The translations under genes were made by a program, and so were the position numbers. A stretch of 64,000 nt of DNA from Arthrobacter sp. ISL-28 (GTDB taxonomy: Bacteria; Actinomycetota; Actinomycetes; Actinomycetales; Micrococcaceae): contig NZ_JAGGPJ010000005.1 of NCBI RefSeq assembly GCF_018613875.1, positions 62,001 to 126,000 on the forward strand, written 5' to 3'. Below, one piece after another: positions 1-10,052 of the stretch (within the stretch, counting starts at the first letter, position 1; each line of letters starts with the position of its first letter). The notes under the pieces are model-generated. The model did no database searches. It saw only the letters and a list, made by a program, of their open reading frames with translations, and was not told where the DNA came from.

Positions 1-1193
1 GGCTTTTTACTGAAGCCGGCCATGACGTCACCGTCATCCCCACTGAGGCCGCCACCCGGTTTGTCGGTGTGGCAACCTGGGAGGCGCTTTCCGGGAATCC
101 GGTCAGCAACAGCGTCTTCGACGACGTTCCTCTGGTGAATCATGTCAGGCTGGGCCATGAGGCGGACCTGATCGTCGTTGCCCCTGCCACGGCCGACCTT
201 CTGGCCCGCGCCGCAACCGGCCAGGCCAACGACCTCCTCACCAACACGCTGCTGATGGCCCGCGGGCCGGTGCTCTTCGCGCCGGCCATGCACACCGAGA
301 TGTGGCAGCACGCTGCCACGCAGGCCAACGTGGAAACCCTCCGCAGCAGGGGAGTCACCGTGCTGGAGCCGGCCAGCGGCAGGCTGACCGGCTCCGATTC
401 CGGTCCCGGCCGCCTGCCGGAACCTGAGGCGATCTTCGACGCTGCCTTGGCACTGGCCGACGGACTCCGTGACGCCGGCACCGGCGAATCCGAAGGCATT
501 TTCCCGCTGGCCGGCCGGACCGTGACCATCAGTGCCGGCGGAACGCGTGAGCCCCTGGACCCGGTGCGGTTCCTGGGCAACCGTTCCTCCGGAAAGCAGG
601 GGGTCGCCTTGGCCGCCGCGGCGCGCGACGCCGGAGCCACTGTACGGCTCGTGGCCGCCCACATGGAGGTTCCCGCTCCGGCGGGTGTGGAACTGATCGA
701 GGTCGAAACAGCTCTGCAGCTCCGGGAAGCCATGCTGTCGGCGGCAGCCGGCTCCGACGTCGTCATCATGGCTGCGGCTGTAGCGGACTTCCGCCCGGCG
801 GACGTTTCCGGCACCAAAATCAAGAAACGGGATGACCACACCGACCCCGTCATCACGCTGGTCCGGAACCCCGATATCCTCCACGAACTCGTTGCGGTCC
901 GCGACGACGCCGGAACCAGCCAGCTCGTGGTCGGGTTTGCCGCCGAAACCGGTGATGCCCACGGTGACGTCCTCGAATACGCCGAGGCGAAGCTTAAGCG
1001 CAAGGGCTGCGACCTCCTGGTTGTCAACCATGTCGGCGCGGACAAGGTCTTCGGCCAGGACCACAACTCGGTGGTCATCCTTTCCCGGGGCGGTGCCGAA
1101 CCCCAGTCGGCGTCCGGCTCCAAGCATGACGTCGCCGCCGTCGTCATAGACCGCATCAGCGCCGAGCTGAGCAGGGTCTTCCCGCGAACCTGA
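1..1193 (+). CDS. coaBC: CoaBC, phosphopantothenoylcysteine decarboxylase / phosphopantothenate-cysteine ligase (5' partial)
   Basis: Bifunctional coenzyme A biosynthesis enzyme: the CoaC half decarboxylates phosphopantothenoylcysteine with FMN, the CoaB half ligates cysteine to phosphopantothenate using CTP. The frame is open from base 3 with no start in the window (the first codons read LFTEAGHDVTVIPTEAA), so the N-terminus lies upstream. The CoaC half shows APATADLLAR and PAMHTEMW, which carry flavin and substrate contacts in the family. The CoaB half begins near TVTISAGGTREPLDPVRF, with NRSSGKQGVALA, AAAVADFRP and the KIKK lysines. It is followed 76 bp later by metK, a common actinobacterial order. 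Only the first residues are missing. Confidence 0.95.
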   Translation, partial: LFTEAGHDVTVIPTEAATRFVGVATWEALSGNPVSNSVFDDVPLVNHVRLGHEADLIVVAPATADLLARAATGQANDLLTNTLLMARGPVLFAPAMHTEMWQHAATQANVETLRSRGVTVLEPASGRLTGSDSGPGRLPEPEAIFDAALALADGLRDAGTGESEGIFPLAGRTVTISAGGTREPLDPVRFLGNRSSGKQGVALAAAARDAGATVRLVAAHMEVPAPAGVELIEVETALQLREAMLSAAAGSDVVIMAAAVADFRPADVSGTKIKKRDDHTDPVITLVRNPDILHELVAVRDDAGTSQLVVGFAAETGDAHGDVLEYAEAKLKRKGCDLLVVNHVGADKVFGQDHNSVVILSRGGAEPQSASGSKHDVAAVVIDRISAELSRVFPRT

Positions 1194-1269
1194 CGGGCGT
1201 AAGCAACGTCTCCTTAGCATGGGGACACACGCTGCCGTCCGGCCGATTGCCAACCAGTAAGGTAGTTGA

Positions 1270-2505
1270 GTGACTTTACCGCTGCACATTCCTGAATCCC
1301 ACGGGTCCGTACCCTCCGCGCTCCGGCTCTTCACGTCCGAGTCGGTGACTGAAGGCCACCCGGACAAGATCTGTGACCAGATCAGCGATGCGATCCTCGA
1401 CGCCCTGCTGGACAAGGATCCGGAGTCGCGCGTCGCCGTGGAAACCATGGCCACCACCGGCCTGGTCCACGTGGCCGGTGAAGTGACCACCGACGCCTAC
1501 GTTGAAATCCCGCAGATCGTCCGAGAGACCATCCTGGGCATCGGTTACGACTCCTCTGCCAACGGCTTCGATGGTGCCCGCTGCGGCGTCTCCGTTTCCA
1601 TCGGCCAGCAGTCGAACGACATTGCCGGCGGGGTGTTCAACTCGCTGGAAGCAAGGGAAGGCCGCCAGGAAGACGACTACGATCTCCAAGGCGCCGGGGA
1701 TCAGGGCCTCATGTTCGGCTATGCCAGCGACGAGACGCCGTCCTACATGCCCGTGCCGATCTGGATCGCCCACCGGCTGTCCGAGCGGCTCACCGAGGTC
1801 CGCAAGAGCGGTGAACTTGCCTACCTCCGGCCGGACGGCAAGACCCAGGCAACGATCGGGTACGACGGCGACCGCCCCGTCTCGGTCGAAACCATCGTGA
1901 TCTCCAGCCAGCACGCCGAGGGCTTCAGCCTCGACCAGCTCCGCGCTGACCTCGCCTCGCACGTCATCGATCCGGTGCTTGCCGTCGCGAACCTGGACAT
2001 CTCCCGCACGGCCAACATCCTTAATCCTGCCGGGGCGTTCGTCATCGGCGGCCCAGTCGGTGATGCCGGCCTCACAGGCCGCAAGATCATTGTTGACACC
2101 TACGGCGGCATGGCCCGCCACGGCGGCGGCGCGTTTTCGGGCAAGGACCCGTCGAAGGTTGACCGTTCGGCAGCCTACGCCATGCGCTGGGTGGCCAAGA
2201 ACGTGGTGGCCGCCGGGCTGGCCAAGCGGGCAGAAATCCAGATCGCCTACGCGATCGGCCAGGCCCGCCCTGTCGGCACATACGTGGAGACGTTCGGGAC
2301 CGAGACCGTGGATCCGGCCAAAATCAGCGCCGCAATCGCGGAGATCTTCGACCTCCGGCCCCGCGCCATCATCGACGCTCTCGACCTCAAGCGCCCCATT
2401 TACGCCAAGACTGCCGCGCACGGACACTTCGGCCGCGATGATCCGGACTTCACTTGGGAGCGGCTGGACCGCGTGGACGACCTCAAGGCCTACTTCAACG
2501 CCTGA
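1270..2505 (+). CDS. metK: S-adenosylmethionine synthetase
   Basis: Makes S-adenosylmethionine from methionine and ATP in the cytosol. The 411-residue length is normal for bacterial MetK. Clear signatures are [16 protein letters not shown] near the N-terminus, [12 protein letters not shown] in the middle (the hexapeptide signature region) and [19 protein letters not shown] near the C-terminus, which carries the phosphate-binding loop and catalytic Lys/Asp residues. The start is GTG at 1270, with AGTAAGGTAGTTGA just upstream as a weak Shine-Dalgarno. The 76-bp leader from coaBC shows no recognisable SAM riboswitch, so read-through from coaBC or a simple promoter is likely. Confidence 0.97.
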   Translation: MTLPLHIPESHGSVPSALRLFTSESVTEGHPDKICDQISDAILDALLDKDPESRVAVETMATTGLVHVAGEVTTDAYVEIPQIVRETILGIGYDSSANGFDGARCGVSVSIGQQSNDIAGGVFNSLEAREGRQEDDYDLQGAGDQGLMFGYASDETPSYMPVPIWIAHRLSERLTEVRKSGELAYLRPDGKTQATIGYDGDRPVSVETIVISSQHAEGFSLDQLRADLASHVIDPVLAVANLDISRTANILNPAGAFVIGGPVGDAGLTGRKIIVDTYGGMARHGGGAFSGKDPSKVDRSAAYAMRWVAKNVVAAGLAKRAEIQIAYAIGQARPVGTYVETFGTETVDPAKISAAIAEIFDLRPRAIIDALDLKRPIYAKTAAHGHFGRDDPDFTWERLDRVDDLKAYFNA

Positions 2506-2590
2506 GCCGCCGGCCTGAACGCCGCCGGCCGCCTGGAATGTCCTACCCACGTGCTTGGCTGGTGATTTCTTCAGGACGGAGGGAGGCGCA

Positions 2591-4828
2591 GTGGGTCTGA
2601 ACAACGCAGTCGGTTTTAGCAACACGGCTTTTAGCAGCATGGCATCCGGCAGCATGGCACCGAGCACCATGGGTTCGAATAGCAGCGCCGCCGGCCAGCC
2701 CATCGCAGGCGAGCCGCAACAGCTGTCCCTGCTGCAGGGATTTCCGGCCAGCGGCCGGACTGCGCCGGGACCGCCCCTGGCCGCTGACCTTCCGGTGGCA
2801 CGCGTCCTCATCGAGTCGTCGCTCCCGCACCTGGACCGGCCCTTCGACTACAGCGTGCCCGCAGAGCTGGACGACGCCGCCGTGCCCGGGGTGCGGGTCA
2901 AAGTGAAGTTCAGCGGGCAGGAACTCAGCGGTTATCTTCTTGAGCGGATTGCCGAGTCGGACGCCGGCCACTCCCTGGTGCCGCTGTACAAGGTGGTTTC
3001 TCCCGTTGCCGTCCTGACGCCCGGCCTCCAGAAGCTCGCGAGCCAGGTCGCCGCACGCTATGCGGGGACGGTCAGCGACGTCCTGCGGGTCGCCATACCG
3101 CCCCGCGTGGCCAAGGTTGAGAAGGAGCTGGCAGGCGGGGAACCCGCACCGCAACCCGCCCCTGGCGCGGGGGCGGAGTCCCCTCCTGCGGCTGCCCCCG
3201 CCGCCGCCGGCCATGCGTGGGAGGAGTACCGGAACGGCAGTGCATTCCTCCGCCATCTGAGATCCGGCGGATCTCCGCGTGCCGTGGTCAGCGCCCTGCA
3301 GGGGTTCGGCCCGCGCGGCTGGCCGCAGCTCCTCGCCCAGGCCGTCGCGGCTGTGCGGCACTCCGGGCGCGGCGCCGTGGTTGTCCTGCCGGACTACCGC
3401 GACCTTGACCGGGTCCAGGCAGCACTGGAGGAGCTCCTTCCAGTCTCCGACATCGCCCGGCTGACTGCCGACGACGGCCAGACCCCGCGCTACCGCAGCT
3501 ACCTCCGCGTCCTCAACGGAACGGCCGGCGTCGCTGTGGGCACGCGCTCGGCGGCGTACGCGCCGGTGCGGAACCTCGGTCTCGTGGTGTGCTGGGACGA
3601 CGGCGATGATCTCCACATCGAGCAGCGTTCACCGTACGCCCACACGAGGGAGGTGCTGCTTCTGCGGGCCGAACAGGAAGGCGCCGCCTGCCTGCTGGCC
3701 GGCCACAGCCGCAGCACCGAGGCCCAGCGCCTCGTGGAGGCGGGCTGGGCCATGCCTGTCGAAGCCGAACGTCCCGTGGTCCGCAGGAGCGTTCCGCGCG
3801 TCCTCAATACCGCCGACAGCTTCGAGCAGGAGCGCGACCCCCTGGCCCGGATTGCACGGCTGCCCGGAGCGGCGTGGCGGACGGCGAAGGAAGGCCTGGA
3901 ACGCGGGCCCGTCCTGGTCCAGGTCGCCCGCTCCGGCTACGCGCCGTCCCTCCTCTGCGACACCTGCCGGGAGCCGGCCCGCTGCCCGTCCTGCCAGGGT
4001 CCGCTGGCGGTTGCCGGGGCCTCCGGCAGCTCCGCTGTGCCTCAATGCCGGTGGTGTTCAACCCCGGCACCGGCGTGGCGCTGCAGCCACTGCAACAGCA
4101 CCCGGCTGCGCCGCGGAGCCACGGGGGTGCTCCGCACGGCCGAGGAACTGGGGAGGGCCTTCCCCGGCAAAGCCGTGGTGACGTCCTCAGGAGACCACGT
4201 CAAGGCGACCGTTTCGGCTGCGGGGTCGCTCGTGGTGGCCACGGTCGGCGCCGAGCCCGTCGCTGACGGAGGGTACGCCGCCGCCCTGCTGCTCGACGGC
4301 GATTCCCTGCTGCGGCGGGAGAACCTGCGGGCAGGGGAGGACGCCGTGCGGCGCTGGTTCAATGCCGCGGCCCTCGTCCGGCCCGCGGCGGAGGGCGGCG
4401 TCGTGGTCATTACCGCCGACGACACGGCCGGGGTAGGTGCGCTCCTGCGCTGGGACGCCGCAGGCCATGCACACCGTGAACTGGCGCTGCGGACCGAACT
4501 CCGGCTGCCCCCGGCCGTCCGCGTGGCCTCAGTGACAGGCGGGCGAACCGCCGTCGGGCATTTCACGTCGTCCGTCACTGCCCTCCTGGCGGCGGAAGGA
4601 GTGGAGCTGCGGGTAGCCGGACCCGCGCCGCTGCTGCCGGGCCAACTCCCCGGGGCAGGGAAAACGGCAGCCGGCGCCGCCGGTGAGGACGTCCGCACCC
4701 TGCTGTTCATCCCGTACGGCCAGGCCGGCACCGTGACCAGGATTCTCCGGTCCGTGAAGGCCGCCAGTGCCGCGAAACGCACCGACGATCCTGTGCAGCT
4801 GCGGCTCGACGGCGTGGACGTGCTCTAG
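2591..4828 (+). CDS. priA: Primosomal protein N' (PriA), actinobacterial type
   Basis: Replication-restart protein that recognises stalled forks. The N-terminal 3'-DNA-binding domain is visible at RVLIESSLPHLDRPFDYSVP. The centre carries zinc-binding cysteine pairs (CDTCREPARCPSC, later CRWC and CSHC). The usual helicase Walker A is not visible, and the DEEH-like segment reads VVCWDDGDD. This fits what is known of actinobacterial PriA, which has lost conserved ATPase motifs. I chose GTG 2591 because GGACGGAGGGAGG lies just before it. An in-frame TTG at 2555 would add 12 residues but has no such site. The gene ends overlapping the convergent glycosyltransferase gene by 4 bp. Confidence 0.92.
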   Translation: MGLNNAVGFSNTAFSSMASGSMAPSTMGSNSSAAGQPIAGEPQQLSLLQGFPASGRTAPGPPLAADLPVARVLIESSLPHLDRPFDYSVPAELDDAAVPGVRVKVKFSGQELSGYLLERIAESDAGHSLVPLYKVVSPVAVLTPGLQKLASQVAARYAGTVSDVLRVAIPPRVAKVEKELAGGEPAPQPAPGAGAESPPAAAPAAAGHAWEEYRNGSAFLRHLRSGGSPRAVVSALQGFGPRGWPQLLAQAVAAVRHSGRGAVVVLPDYRDLDRVQAALEELLPVSDIARLTADDGQTPRYRSYLRVLNGTAGVAVGTRSAAYAPVRNLGLVVCWDDGDDLHIEQRSPYAHTREVLLLRAEQEGAACLLAGHSRSTEAQRLVEAGWAMPVEAERPVVRRSVPRVLNTADSFEQERDPLARIARLPGAAWRTAKEGLERGPVLVQVARSGYAPSLLCDTCREPARCPSCQGPLAVAGASGSSAVPQCRWCSTPAPAWRCSHCNSTRLRRGATGVLRTAEELGRAFPGKAVVTSSGDHVKATVSAAGSLVVATVGAEPVADGGYAAALLLDGDSLLRRENLRAGEDAVRRWFNAAALVRPAAEGGVVVITADDTAGVGALLRWDAAGHAHRELALRTELRLPPAVRVASVTGGRTAVGHFTSSVTALLAAEGVELRVAGPAPLLPGQLPGAGKTAAGAAGEDVRTLLFIPYGQAGTVTRILRSVKAASAAKRTDDPVQLRLDGVDVL

Positions 4829-5934
4829 CGACGCAGCCTGGTTCGTGGCATACCCGCTGGCCTGCCCCTCAGGGCCATGACCTCGGCCGCTACGTCCACC
4901 AGCTGCCGTGCCGAGGCGTCCCAGCTGAAGTCACCGGCCCGGGCAACCGAACGCCGTGACACGTCCTTCCAGTGCCCGACGTCGTCGAGGCTGCGGGCCG
5001 CGGCGGCGAACGCAGCTGCCGAATCGGGGTCCACATATGTTGCGGCGTCAGCGCCCACCTCTCGGAAGATCGGGGTGTCGCTGGCAATGACCGGGGTGCC
5101 GAGCGCCATGGCCTCGACGAGGGGAAGGCCGTAGCCTTCCGCCTTCGACAAGCTGACAAGGGCGGTGGTGCGTTTGAGCAGAGCGGTGTATTCCTCGTCG
5201 GTGACGCCGTTGTGGAAGACCACCTTCGCGCCTGCCGGTACCAGCGCCTCCAGGTCGGCGCGGCGCTGCGGCGTGATCCGGCTGAGCAGGTGCAGCGTGT
5301 ACTCGGGCAGTTCCGCCATCCCGGCAAGCATGGTCTCAACGTTCTTGTACGGCATGAAGGAGCCCATGTAGAGCAGGGTCTTCTCCGCTCCCGCATCCGG
5401 GTCGCGCGGGAGCTGGGCGGGCTGCGGCGCGTTGCCGACGATCCGCACCGGACGGTGCGTGAGCCGGTACTTGGCCATGAGCGCTTCGGTGGTGCGGCTG
5501 ATGGTGGCAACCACGTCCGCGCGGTTCAGCAGGAGCCGCTGGGGCCAGAACGCCTTGTGGTACAGCCTCCACAGGAGCCGGACAGGCACCGGGAGGAAGC
5601 CGGGAGGGGCAGGGTGCTCGTAATAGATCAGATCGTGCAGCGTCAGTACCAGCCCGTACTTCCGCCCCCACGTACCCATGGTCTGCATGGGGCACACCAC
5701 CACGTCGGCGTCCAGTTCGTTGACCTTCCTGGCCACGAAAAGTTCCAGGGGGGACAGCGGGCTGTTGATCAGCGTGAACGGCACGTCCGGGAGCAGGGCG
5801 AGTTGCCGGGGGTCGCTGATAAGCATTGAGACGTCTGCGATTTTCGAGGTTGCGGCGATGAGGCTCGCACCGTAGCGGCTGATGCCGTCATGGTGGTCCG
5901 TCCGGGTGAAACGCGCGTCGATGACAATTTTCAC
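4825..5934 (-). CDS. Glycosyltransferase family 4-like protein
   Basis: A 369-residue GT-B fold glycosyltransferase that probably moves a sugar from a nucleotide donor to an envelope glycan or lipid; the acceptor cannot be told. The N-terminus is MKIVIDARFTRTDHHDGISR. The middle has a LTLHDLIYYEHP segment. The C-terminal nucleotide-sugar half shows LYMGSFMPYKNVETML, SKAEGYGLPLVEAMALGTPV and the E-x7-E acidic motif (EGYGLPLVE) typical of GT4. The start is GTG at 5934 and overlaps the stop of the upstream hydrolase by 4 bp, so the two are translationally coupled. It converges on priA. Confidence 0.88.
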   Translation of the reverse strand: MKIVIDARFTRTDHHDGISRYGASLIAATSKIADVSMLISDPRQLALLPDVPFTLINSPLSPLELFVARKVNELDADVVVCPMQTMGTWGRKYGLVLTLHDLIYYEHPAPPGFLPVPVRLLWRLYHKAFWPQRLLLNRADVVATISRTTEALMAKYRLTHRPVRIVGNAPQPAQLPRDPDAGAEKTLLYMGSFMPYKNVETMLAGMAELPEYTLHLLSRITPQRRADLEALVPAGAKVVFHNGVTDEEYTALLKRTTALVSLSKAEGYGLPLVEAMALGTPVIASDTPIFREVGADAATYVDPDSAAAFAAAARSLDDVGHWKDVSRRSVARAGDFSWDASARQLVDVAAEVMALRGRPAGMPRTRLRR

Positions 5935-6860
5935 GCGGGATGGTCCTTAAGGAAGCGGCGGATGAACCCAGCGGCAGGTTCCGGCGTTTCGTAGTGGATG
6001 AGATGACCGACGCCGGGAATCACCTCCAGCGTGCCGTCCGGAAGGAGCCCGGCGAGTTTGTGCTGGTCCCGGAGCAGGGCGATTTCATCCTTTTCCCCGG
6101 CCACCAGCAATACCGGCAGTCGCAGTTTGGCTGCCACTTCGGCAACGTTGCTGCTGACGGACGCGGTGAACGATTCCAGCAGGCTCTCACGGTTGGCAAA
6201 CGCACTAAAGTAGGCGTGATGCTGGCCATGGATGAACCGGAGGAGGTCCTTGTCTTTGGTTTTCGCCATGGCCACGCTCATGACCCTGACGATGAGCGGG
6301 CTGCGCAGCAGGAGAAGTCCCAAGGGGCGGGGGAGACGGGCGGAAAGCCGGTAGTACAGCACCGCGAGCCGGGTCATGAGGCCTTTGGGTCCCTCCAGGG
6401 CCGGCGCCGCAATCGGATTGATGAGGATCAGCGGGCGGACAGCCAGCGGATGATCCGCCACAAAGTGGGCAGCGATGATCGAACCGAAGGAGTGCCCCAG
6501 CAAGACGGTGTCCGGACCCAACCCCAGAGCCTCCATGAAGTCGCTGATGAACTGTCCGTAGCGGCGCACGCTGTGTTCGCCGTCGACGAAGGCTTCCGAG
6601 CTGCCGAACCCAGGGAGGTCCGGCATGATCAGGCGCATTTCGGGCAGCTGGTCCGCCACCCGCAGCAGCCCGTGGTGGTCGCCGCGGAACCCGTGGATGA
6701 CCAGGATGGTGCGGGTCTCCGGGGTTGTCTGGACGGGCTCGTACGTCCAGTACGCCACCCTGCTGCCCCGGAGGTCCACGTCAGAGGCCGTGGTCCGGGC
6801 AGCGAGCCTGCTGCTGAAGAGGGACGGCGAGGTTGACGGCCCGGAGTCTGCTGTTTTCAT
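5931..6860 (-). CDS. Alpha/beta hydrolase
   Basis: A 309-residue alpha/beta-hydrolase-fold enzyme of unknown substrate. The nucleophile elbow is LLGHSFGSI (Ser in GHSFG), the oxyanion segment is LVIHGFRGDHHGLL, and a late GVGHLIHYETPE supplies the expected His. ATG 6860 (MKTADSG...) is preferred over a longer TTG start at 6920 because the longer form would overlap the aldo/keto reductase and its extra residues are low-complexity Thr/Pro. It lies 13 bp after the aldo/keto reductase and overlaps the glycosyltransferase, giving a probable three-gene minus-strand operon. Confidence 0.85.
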   Translation of the reverse strand: MKTADSGPSTSPSLFSSRLAARTTASDVDLRGSRVAYWTYEPVQTTPETRTILVIHGFRGDHHGLLRVADQLPEMRLIMPDLPGFGSSEAFVDGEHSVRRYGQFISDFMEALGLGPDTVLLGHSFGSIIAAHFVADHPLAVRPLILINPIAAPALEGPKGLMTRLAVLYYRLSARLPRPLGLLLLRSPLIVRVMSVAMAKTKDKDLLRFIHGQHHAYFSAFANRESLLESFTASVSSNVAEVAAKLRLPVLLVAGEKDEIALLRDQHKLAGLLPDGTLEVIPGVGHLIHYETPEPAAGFIRRFLKDHPA

Positions 6861-6873
6861 TGCTGGAGTGGTC

Positions 6874-7743
6874 CTAGTTGACGTTGTCGGGATGGGAGCC
6901 GGTACGGTGGCCGCGGTCAAGACCGGCGATGTCCGCCATGTCCAGCTCGGACAGCTCGAATCTGAAGACGTCCAGGTTCTGGCGGATCCGGTCCCAGGAG
7001 CTTGCCTTCGGGATGGCGACGTTTCCCAGCTGCAGGTGCCACCGCAGAATGATCTGGGCCGCCGTGACCTTGTGCTCGGCGGCGAGCGCGAGGATGTCGG
7101 GGTCCTCCAGCACCTGCCCGCGGCCCAGCGGGCTCCAGGCTTCCGTCAGAATGCCCAGCTCGCGGTGCTTTTCCCTCAGCTCCTTCTGCTGCAGCCAGGG
7201 ATGAAGCTCGATCTGGTTGACGGCGGGTACCACTTCGGCGCTGTCCAGCAGGCGGTCCAGATGCTGCGTCTGGAAGTTGCAGACGCCAATGGCCCGCACC
7301 TTTCCCTCCCGGTAGAGCGTTTCAAGCGCACGGTACGTTTCCTGGAACAGGCCGCGCTTCGGGCAGGGCCAGTGGATCAGGTACATGTCCACGTACTCCA
7401 GGCCAAGGTTGATCATTGACCGGTCGAAGGCCCGGAGCGTGGCATCGTAGCCATGGTCGTCGTTCCAGACCTTGGTCGTAATGAACAGGTCTTCCCGCGA
7501 GGTTGGCGCGGCGGCTTCTCCCGAGCCTCCGCGCATGGCTTCCACGCCGTACAGCGAAACGATTCCGCGTGCCACACCCGATTCGTTGCCGTACATCGCG
7601 GCCGTGTCGAAGTGCCGGTATCCCGCTTCCAGGGCCATGGTTACCAGCTTCGCTGTTTCGTCCCGCGGAACCTTGTAGAGCCCGAATCCCAACTGGTCGA
7701 TCAGCACGCCGTTGTTCAGGCTGAGCCGGGGTGAGGTAGTCAT
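6874..7743 (-). CDS. Aldo/keto reductase
   Basis: NADPH-dependent carbonyl reductase of the AKR superfamily, 289 residues, TIM barrel. The catalytic tetrad is visible: Asp and Tyr in HFDTAAMYGNE, Lys in TTKVWNDDHGYD and His in YLIHWPCPK. The cofactor-binding tail IPKASSWDRIRQNLDVF is present. ATG 7743 (MTTSPRLSLNNG) fits the family start; a longer reading to 7965 adds a basic, unrelated leader. It is the probable first gene of an operon with the downstream hydrolase and glycosyltransferase. The physiological substrate is not predictable. Confidence 0.9.
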   Translation of the reverse strand: MTTSPRLSLNNGVLIDQLGFGLYKVPRDETAKLVTMALEAGYRHFDTAAMYGNESGVARGIVSLYGVEAMRGGSGEAAAPTSREDLFITTKVWNDDHGYDATLRAFDRSMINLGLEYVDMYLIHWPCPKRGLFQETYRALETLYREGKVRAIGVCNFQTQHLDRLLDSAEVVPAVNQIELHPWLQQKELREKHRELGILTEAWSPLGRGQVLEDPDILALAAEHKVTAAQIILRWHLQLGNVAIPKASSWDRIRQNLDVFRFELSELDMADIAGLDRGHRTGSHPDNVN

Positions 7744-7867
7744 GGTTATGACTCTACCGATATGGCTAAGCAGGATTGCAGAAGAGAGGCGTTTCAGGCG
7801 TGCCACGTTAAGGGATATGGGGCAGCCACGGACTGGTCCCGTGGACAGGGCGTGGTGACCTGGCGGG

Positions 7868-9139
7868 CTACGGCTCGGTTCCCGCGTTCGGCGTGCTGGT
7901 CGAGGCGTTGGCCTCATCGGCCTGGGGATGCCGCCGACGACTCGCCAGCAGGAACGGCACCGCAATCAACTGGATTGCGCCACCGATCGCCAGTGAGCCG
8001 TGATAGCCGTATATATCGGCCGACCGGCCGAGCAGCGGCTGCACCACCACGCCACCGCTTGATCCAACGAGCGAGTCGAAGCTCAGCACTGTGGCCCGCT
8101 GCTTTGAAGCGATCATGTCGTTCAGGTAGGCCTGCCGGACCGGGGTGCCCGCCGAGGCAATCACGGCCCAGAGCGCCAGCAGCACCAGCGCCACCCAGAA
8201 CACCTGGATGAACCCGAGCATGACCAGAATCAGCGCGCTCACGACGCTGGTCAGGATCAACACCGTCGTGCGTTTGCGGACGAGGCCCCGGACCCGGGGC
8301 GCCATCCAGCCTCCGAGCACCTCTGCTCCGGCCACCATCGCCGCCGCAAGCCCCGCCACGGAGTACGCGCGGGGGTCGCCGAAAAGGTCAAGCAGGTACG
8401 GCTGCAGGGCGTAGAACACATAGATCTCGACGCCCGCGGCGAACGGCGCGGCCAGCATCACGTACCGTACAGGTGGGTTCTTCAATCCGTTCTCGATTGA
8501 CGCGGAGAGCACGGCACGGGTCGCCTGAAGGGGGTGGGTCGAACGCTCGGGGGTGAAGCCGACGTCGTGCATGAGCCAAAAGGCGACGGCGAACATGGCC
8601 AACAGCACGCCCACCCGCAGCAGAAACGGCACACCGAGATCGGTGACCTGCGCGATCACGCCGCCGGCCACCGAGCCGGCAAGCATCGCGATGCCTGACA
8701 CCATCAGTCCGCGCCCGAGCACCGACTCCAGCCCGCCTTCATACCCCGAAAAGCGCAGGGCATCGACGAGCCAGGCCTCAACCGCGCCGGAGAAGAAGGT
8801 GAAGCCCAGTCCGAGCAAGACTGACACGACGGCCCACATCCAGAACTGGGCGGACAGCTGCCAGAGCAGGTAGTAGAGGTAGGTCGATCCCGCCAGGGTC
8901 ACCGTACCGAGCAGGAACGAAACGCGGCGCCCCCAACCGTCGGCGATCACTCCGGTGGGCACCTCGAACAGCACCATGCCGGCGGTGAAGAACGCGTTCG
9001 CGGCAAAGGCCTCGAGGTTGCTGAGGCCGGCATCCAGCAGGAAGAGGGTGTTGATCCCCCAGATGAACGAGGCCGCAAGGGTATTGCCCAGCGTCAACGT
9101 GAGATAGATGCGCTGAATCTTTCGGGCCGCGGCGTTCAT
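7868..9139 (-). CDS. MFS transporter
   Basis: Major facilitator superfamily membrane transporter of 423 residues, hydrophobic throughout with the alternating segments of a roughly 12-helix protein. The loop between helices 2 and 3 reads GVIADGWGRRVSFLLG, the MFS motif A region (G-x-x-x-D-x-x-G-R-R). I chose ATG 9139 (MNAAARKIQR), since the family begins just before the first helix; an in-frame start at 9175 only adds a Pro/Arg-rich leader. It stands alone between the aldo/keto reductase and surE. The substrate is unknown, and the family includes many drug or metabolite exporters. Confidence 0.88.
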   Translation of the reverse strand: MNAAARKIQRIYLTLTLGNTLAASFIWGINTLFLLDAGLSNLEAFAANAFFTAGMVLFEVPTGVIADGWGRRVSFLLGTVTLAGSTYLYYLLWQLSAQFWMWAVVSVLLGLGFTFFSGAVEAWLVDALRFSGYEGGLESVLGRGLMVSGIAMLAGSVAGGVIAQVTDLGVPFLLRVGVLLAMFAVAFWLMHDVGFTPERSTHPLQATRAVLSASIENGLKNPPVRYVMLAAPFAAGVEIYVFYALQPYLLDLFGDPRAYSVAGLAAAMVAGAEVLGGWMAPRVRGLVRKRTTVLILTSVVSALILVMLGFIQVFWVALVLLALWAVIASAGTPVRQAYLNDMIASKQRATVLSFDSLVGSSGGVVVQPLLGRSADIYGYHGSLAIGGAIQLIAVPFLLASRRRHPQADEANASTSTPNAGTEP

Positions 9140-9266
9140 CACGTCGGCGTCCCGGCCAGGGCGAGGGGGCAGCACGAGCCTATTCTCGTCGCCATCGTCT
9201 GCTCGCGCCAGAGCAGATGCCAGCGCGGCAGTCTCATGGGTAAATCCACGGAGAACCGCTGACGGA

Positions 9267-10052
9267 TTAGATGCCCGTCCCCTGGGGCAGGCCGTGGTGC
9301 AGTGCGGGCAGGGCGGTTTGGGTGACCGCCTGGATGGCGGTGACGGTGGCGAAGCCTGCCGCCAGCAATGCCGCGTCGCTCTCGGGTTCCGGTTCCTCGG
9401 CCGTGTCTGCGATGGCCAGGCGCACGTGCTGCTGCCCGCGTTCGGCGAGGGTGGTCTGGACTATGCCGAATCTGGCCAGGGTTGCCGCGCGGTACTCGGG
9501 CAGCTCCGGCCCGGCCGTGTTCGGCACGTTGAGGTTCAGCACGGTCCCGACCGCCTGTTCCATCAGGAACGGTAGAAGGCCGGTGGCCAGCCGGGCGGCG
9601 GTGTCCCAATGGAACCGGGCCGGGCCCAGGCCGGTGTCCAAGGACACCGCCATCCCGCGTCGTCCATTCACGCCGGCAGTCAGTGCCGCACCGACGGTGC
9701 CCGAATGCAGGATGGCCCGGCCCACGTTGGCGCCGCGGTTGATCCCGGACAGCACCACGTCCGGCGGGTTGCCGAAGGCACCATGTGTGGCGATCATCGT
9801 GATGAAGGCCGGCGCCCCATGAACCGCATATGTGGCCACGCCGTCCAGACCCTCCAGTTGGCGCCGTTCCACCGAAATCCTGCCGTCCTGTTCCACGGCC
9901 GTGATCGACGAACTGCTGCCGCTGGCTTCTGCGACAGGGGCTGCGACGGTAACGCTGAGGCCGGCCCGGACGGCCCCGGCCGCCAGGGAGAGCAGGCCCG
10001 GGGACCCGATGCCGTCGTCATTGGTGATCAGCACGCTCACGGGGCCGTTCAT
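9267..10052 (-). CDS. surE: 5'/3'-nucleotidase SurE
   Basis: Metal-dependent nucleotidase (SurE fold) that dephosphorylates nucleoside 5'/3'-monophosphates. The metal-binding N-terminus VSVLITNDDGIGSPGL carries the paired Asp residues, and VLSGINRGANVG supplies the conserved Asn. The 261-residue length fits the family. Its ATG is embedded in the stop of the upstream pfkB-type gene (ATGA overlap, 4 bp), so the two are translationally coupled. Confidence 0.92.
   Translation of the reverse strand: MNGPVSVLITNDDGIGSPGLLSLAAGAVRAGLSVTVAAPVAEASGSSSSITAVEQDGRISVERRQLEGLDGVATYAVHGAPAFITMIATHGAFGNPPDVVLSGINRGANVGRAILHSGTVGAALTAGVNGRRGMAVSLDTGLGPARFHWDTAARLATGLLPFLMEQAVGTVLNLNVPNTAGPELPEYRAATLARFGIVQTTLAERGQQHVRLAIADTAEEPEPESDAALLAAGFATVTAIQAVTQTALPALHHGLPQGTGI

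Noticed and set aside
140..1156. Long minus-strand open frames opposite coaBC, metK, leuS, glpK and others (for example 1276-2811 and 43267-44448)
   Set aside because: Their composition mirrors the GC-rich sense gene, they have no family features, and the sense genes are certain.
1194..1269. SAM riboswitch ahead of metK
   Set aside because: The 76-bp gap is too short and shows no matching stem architecture.
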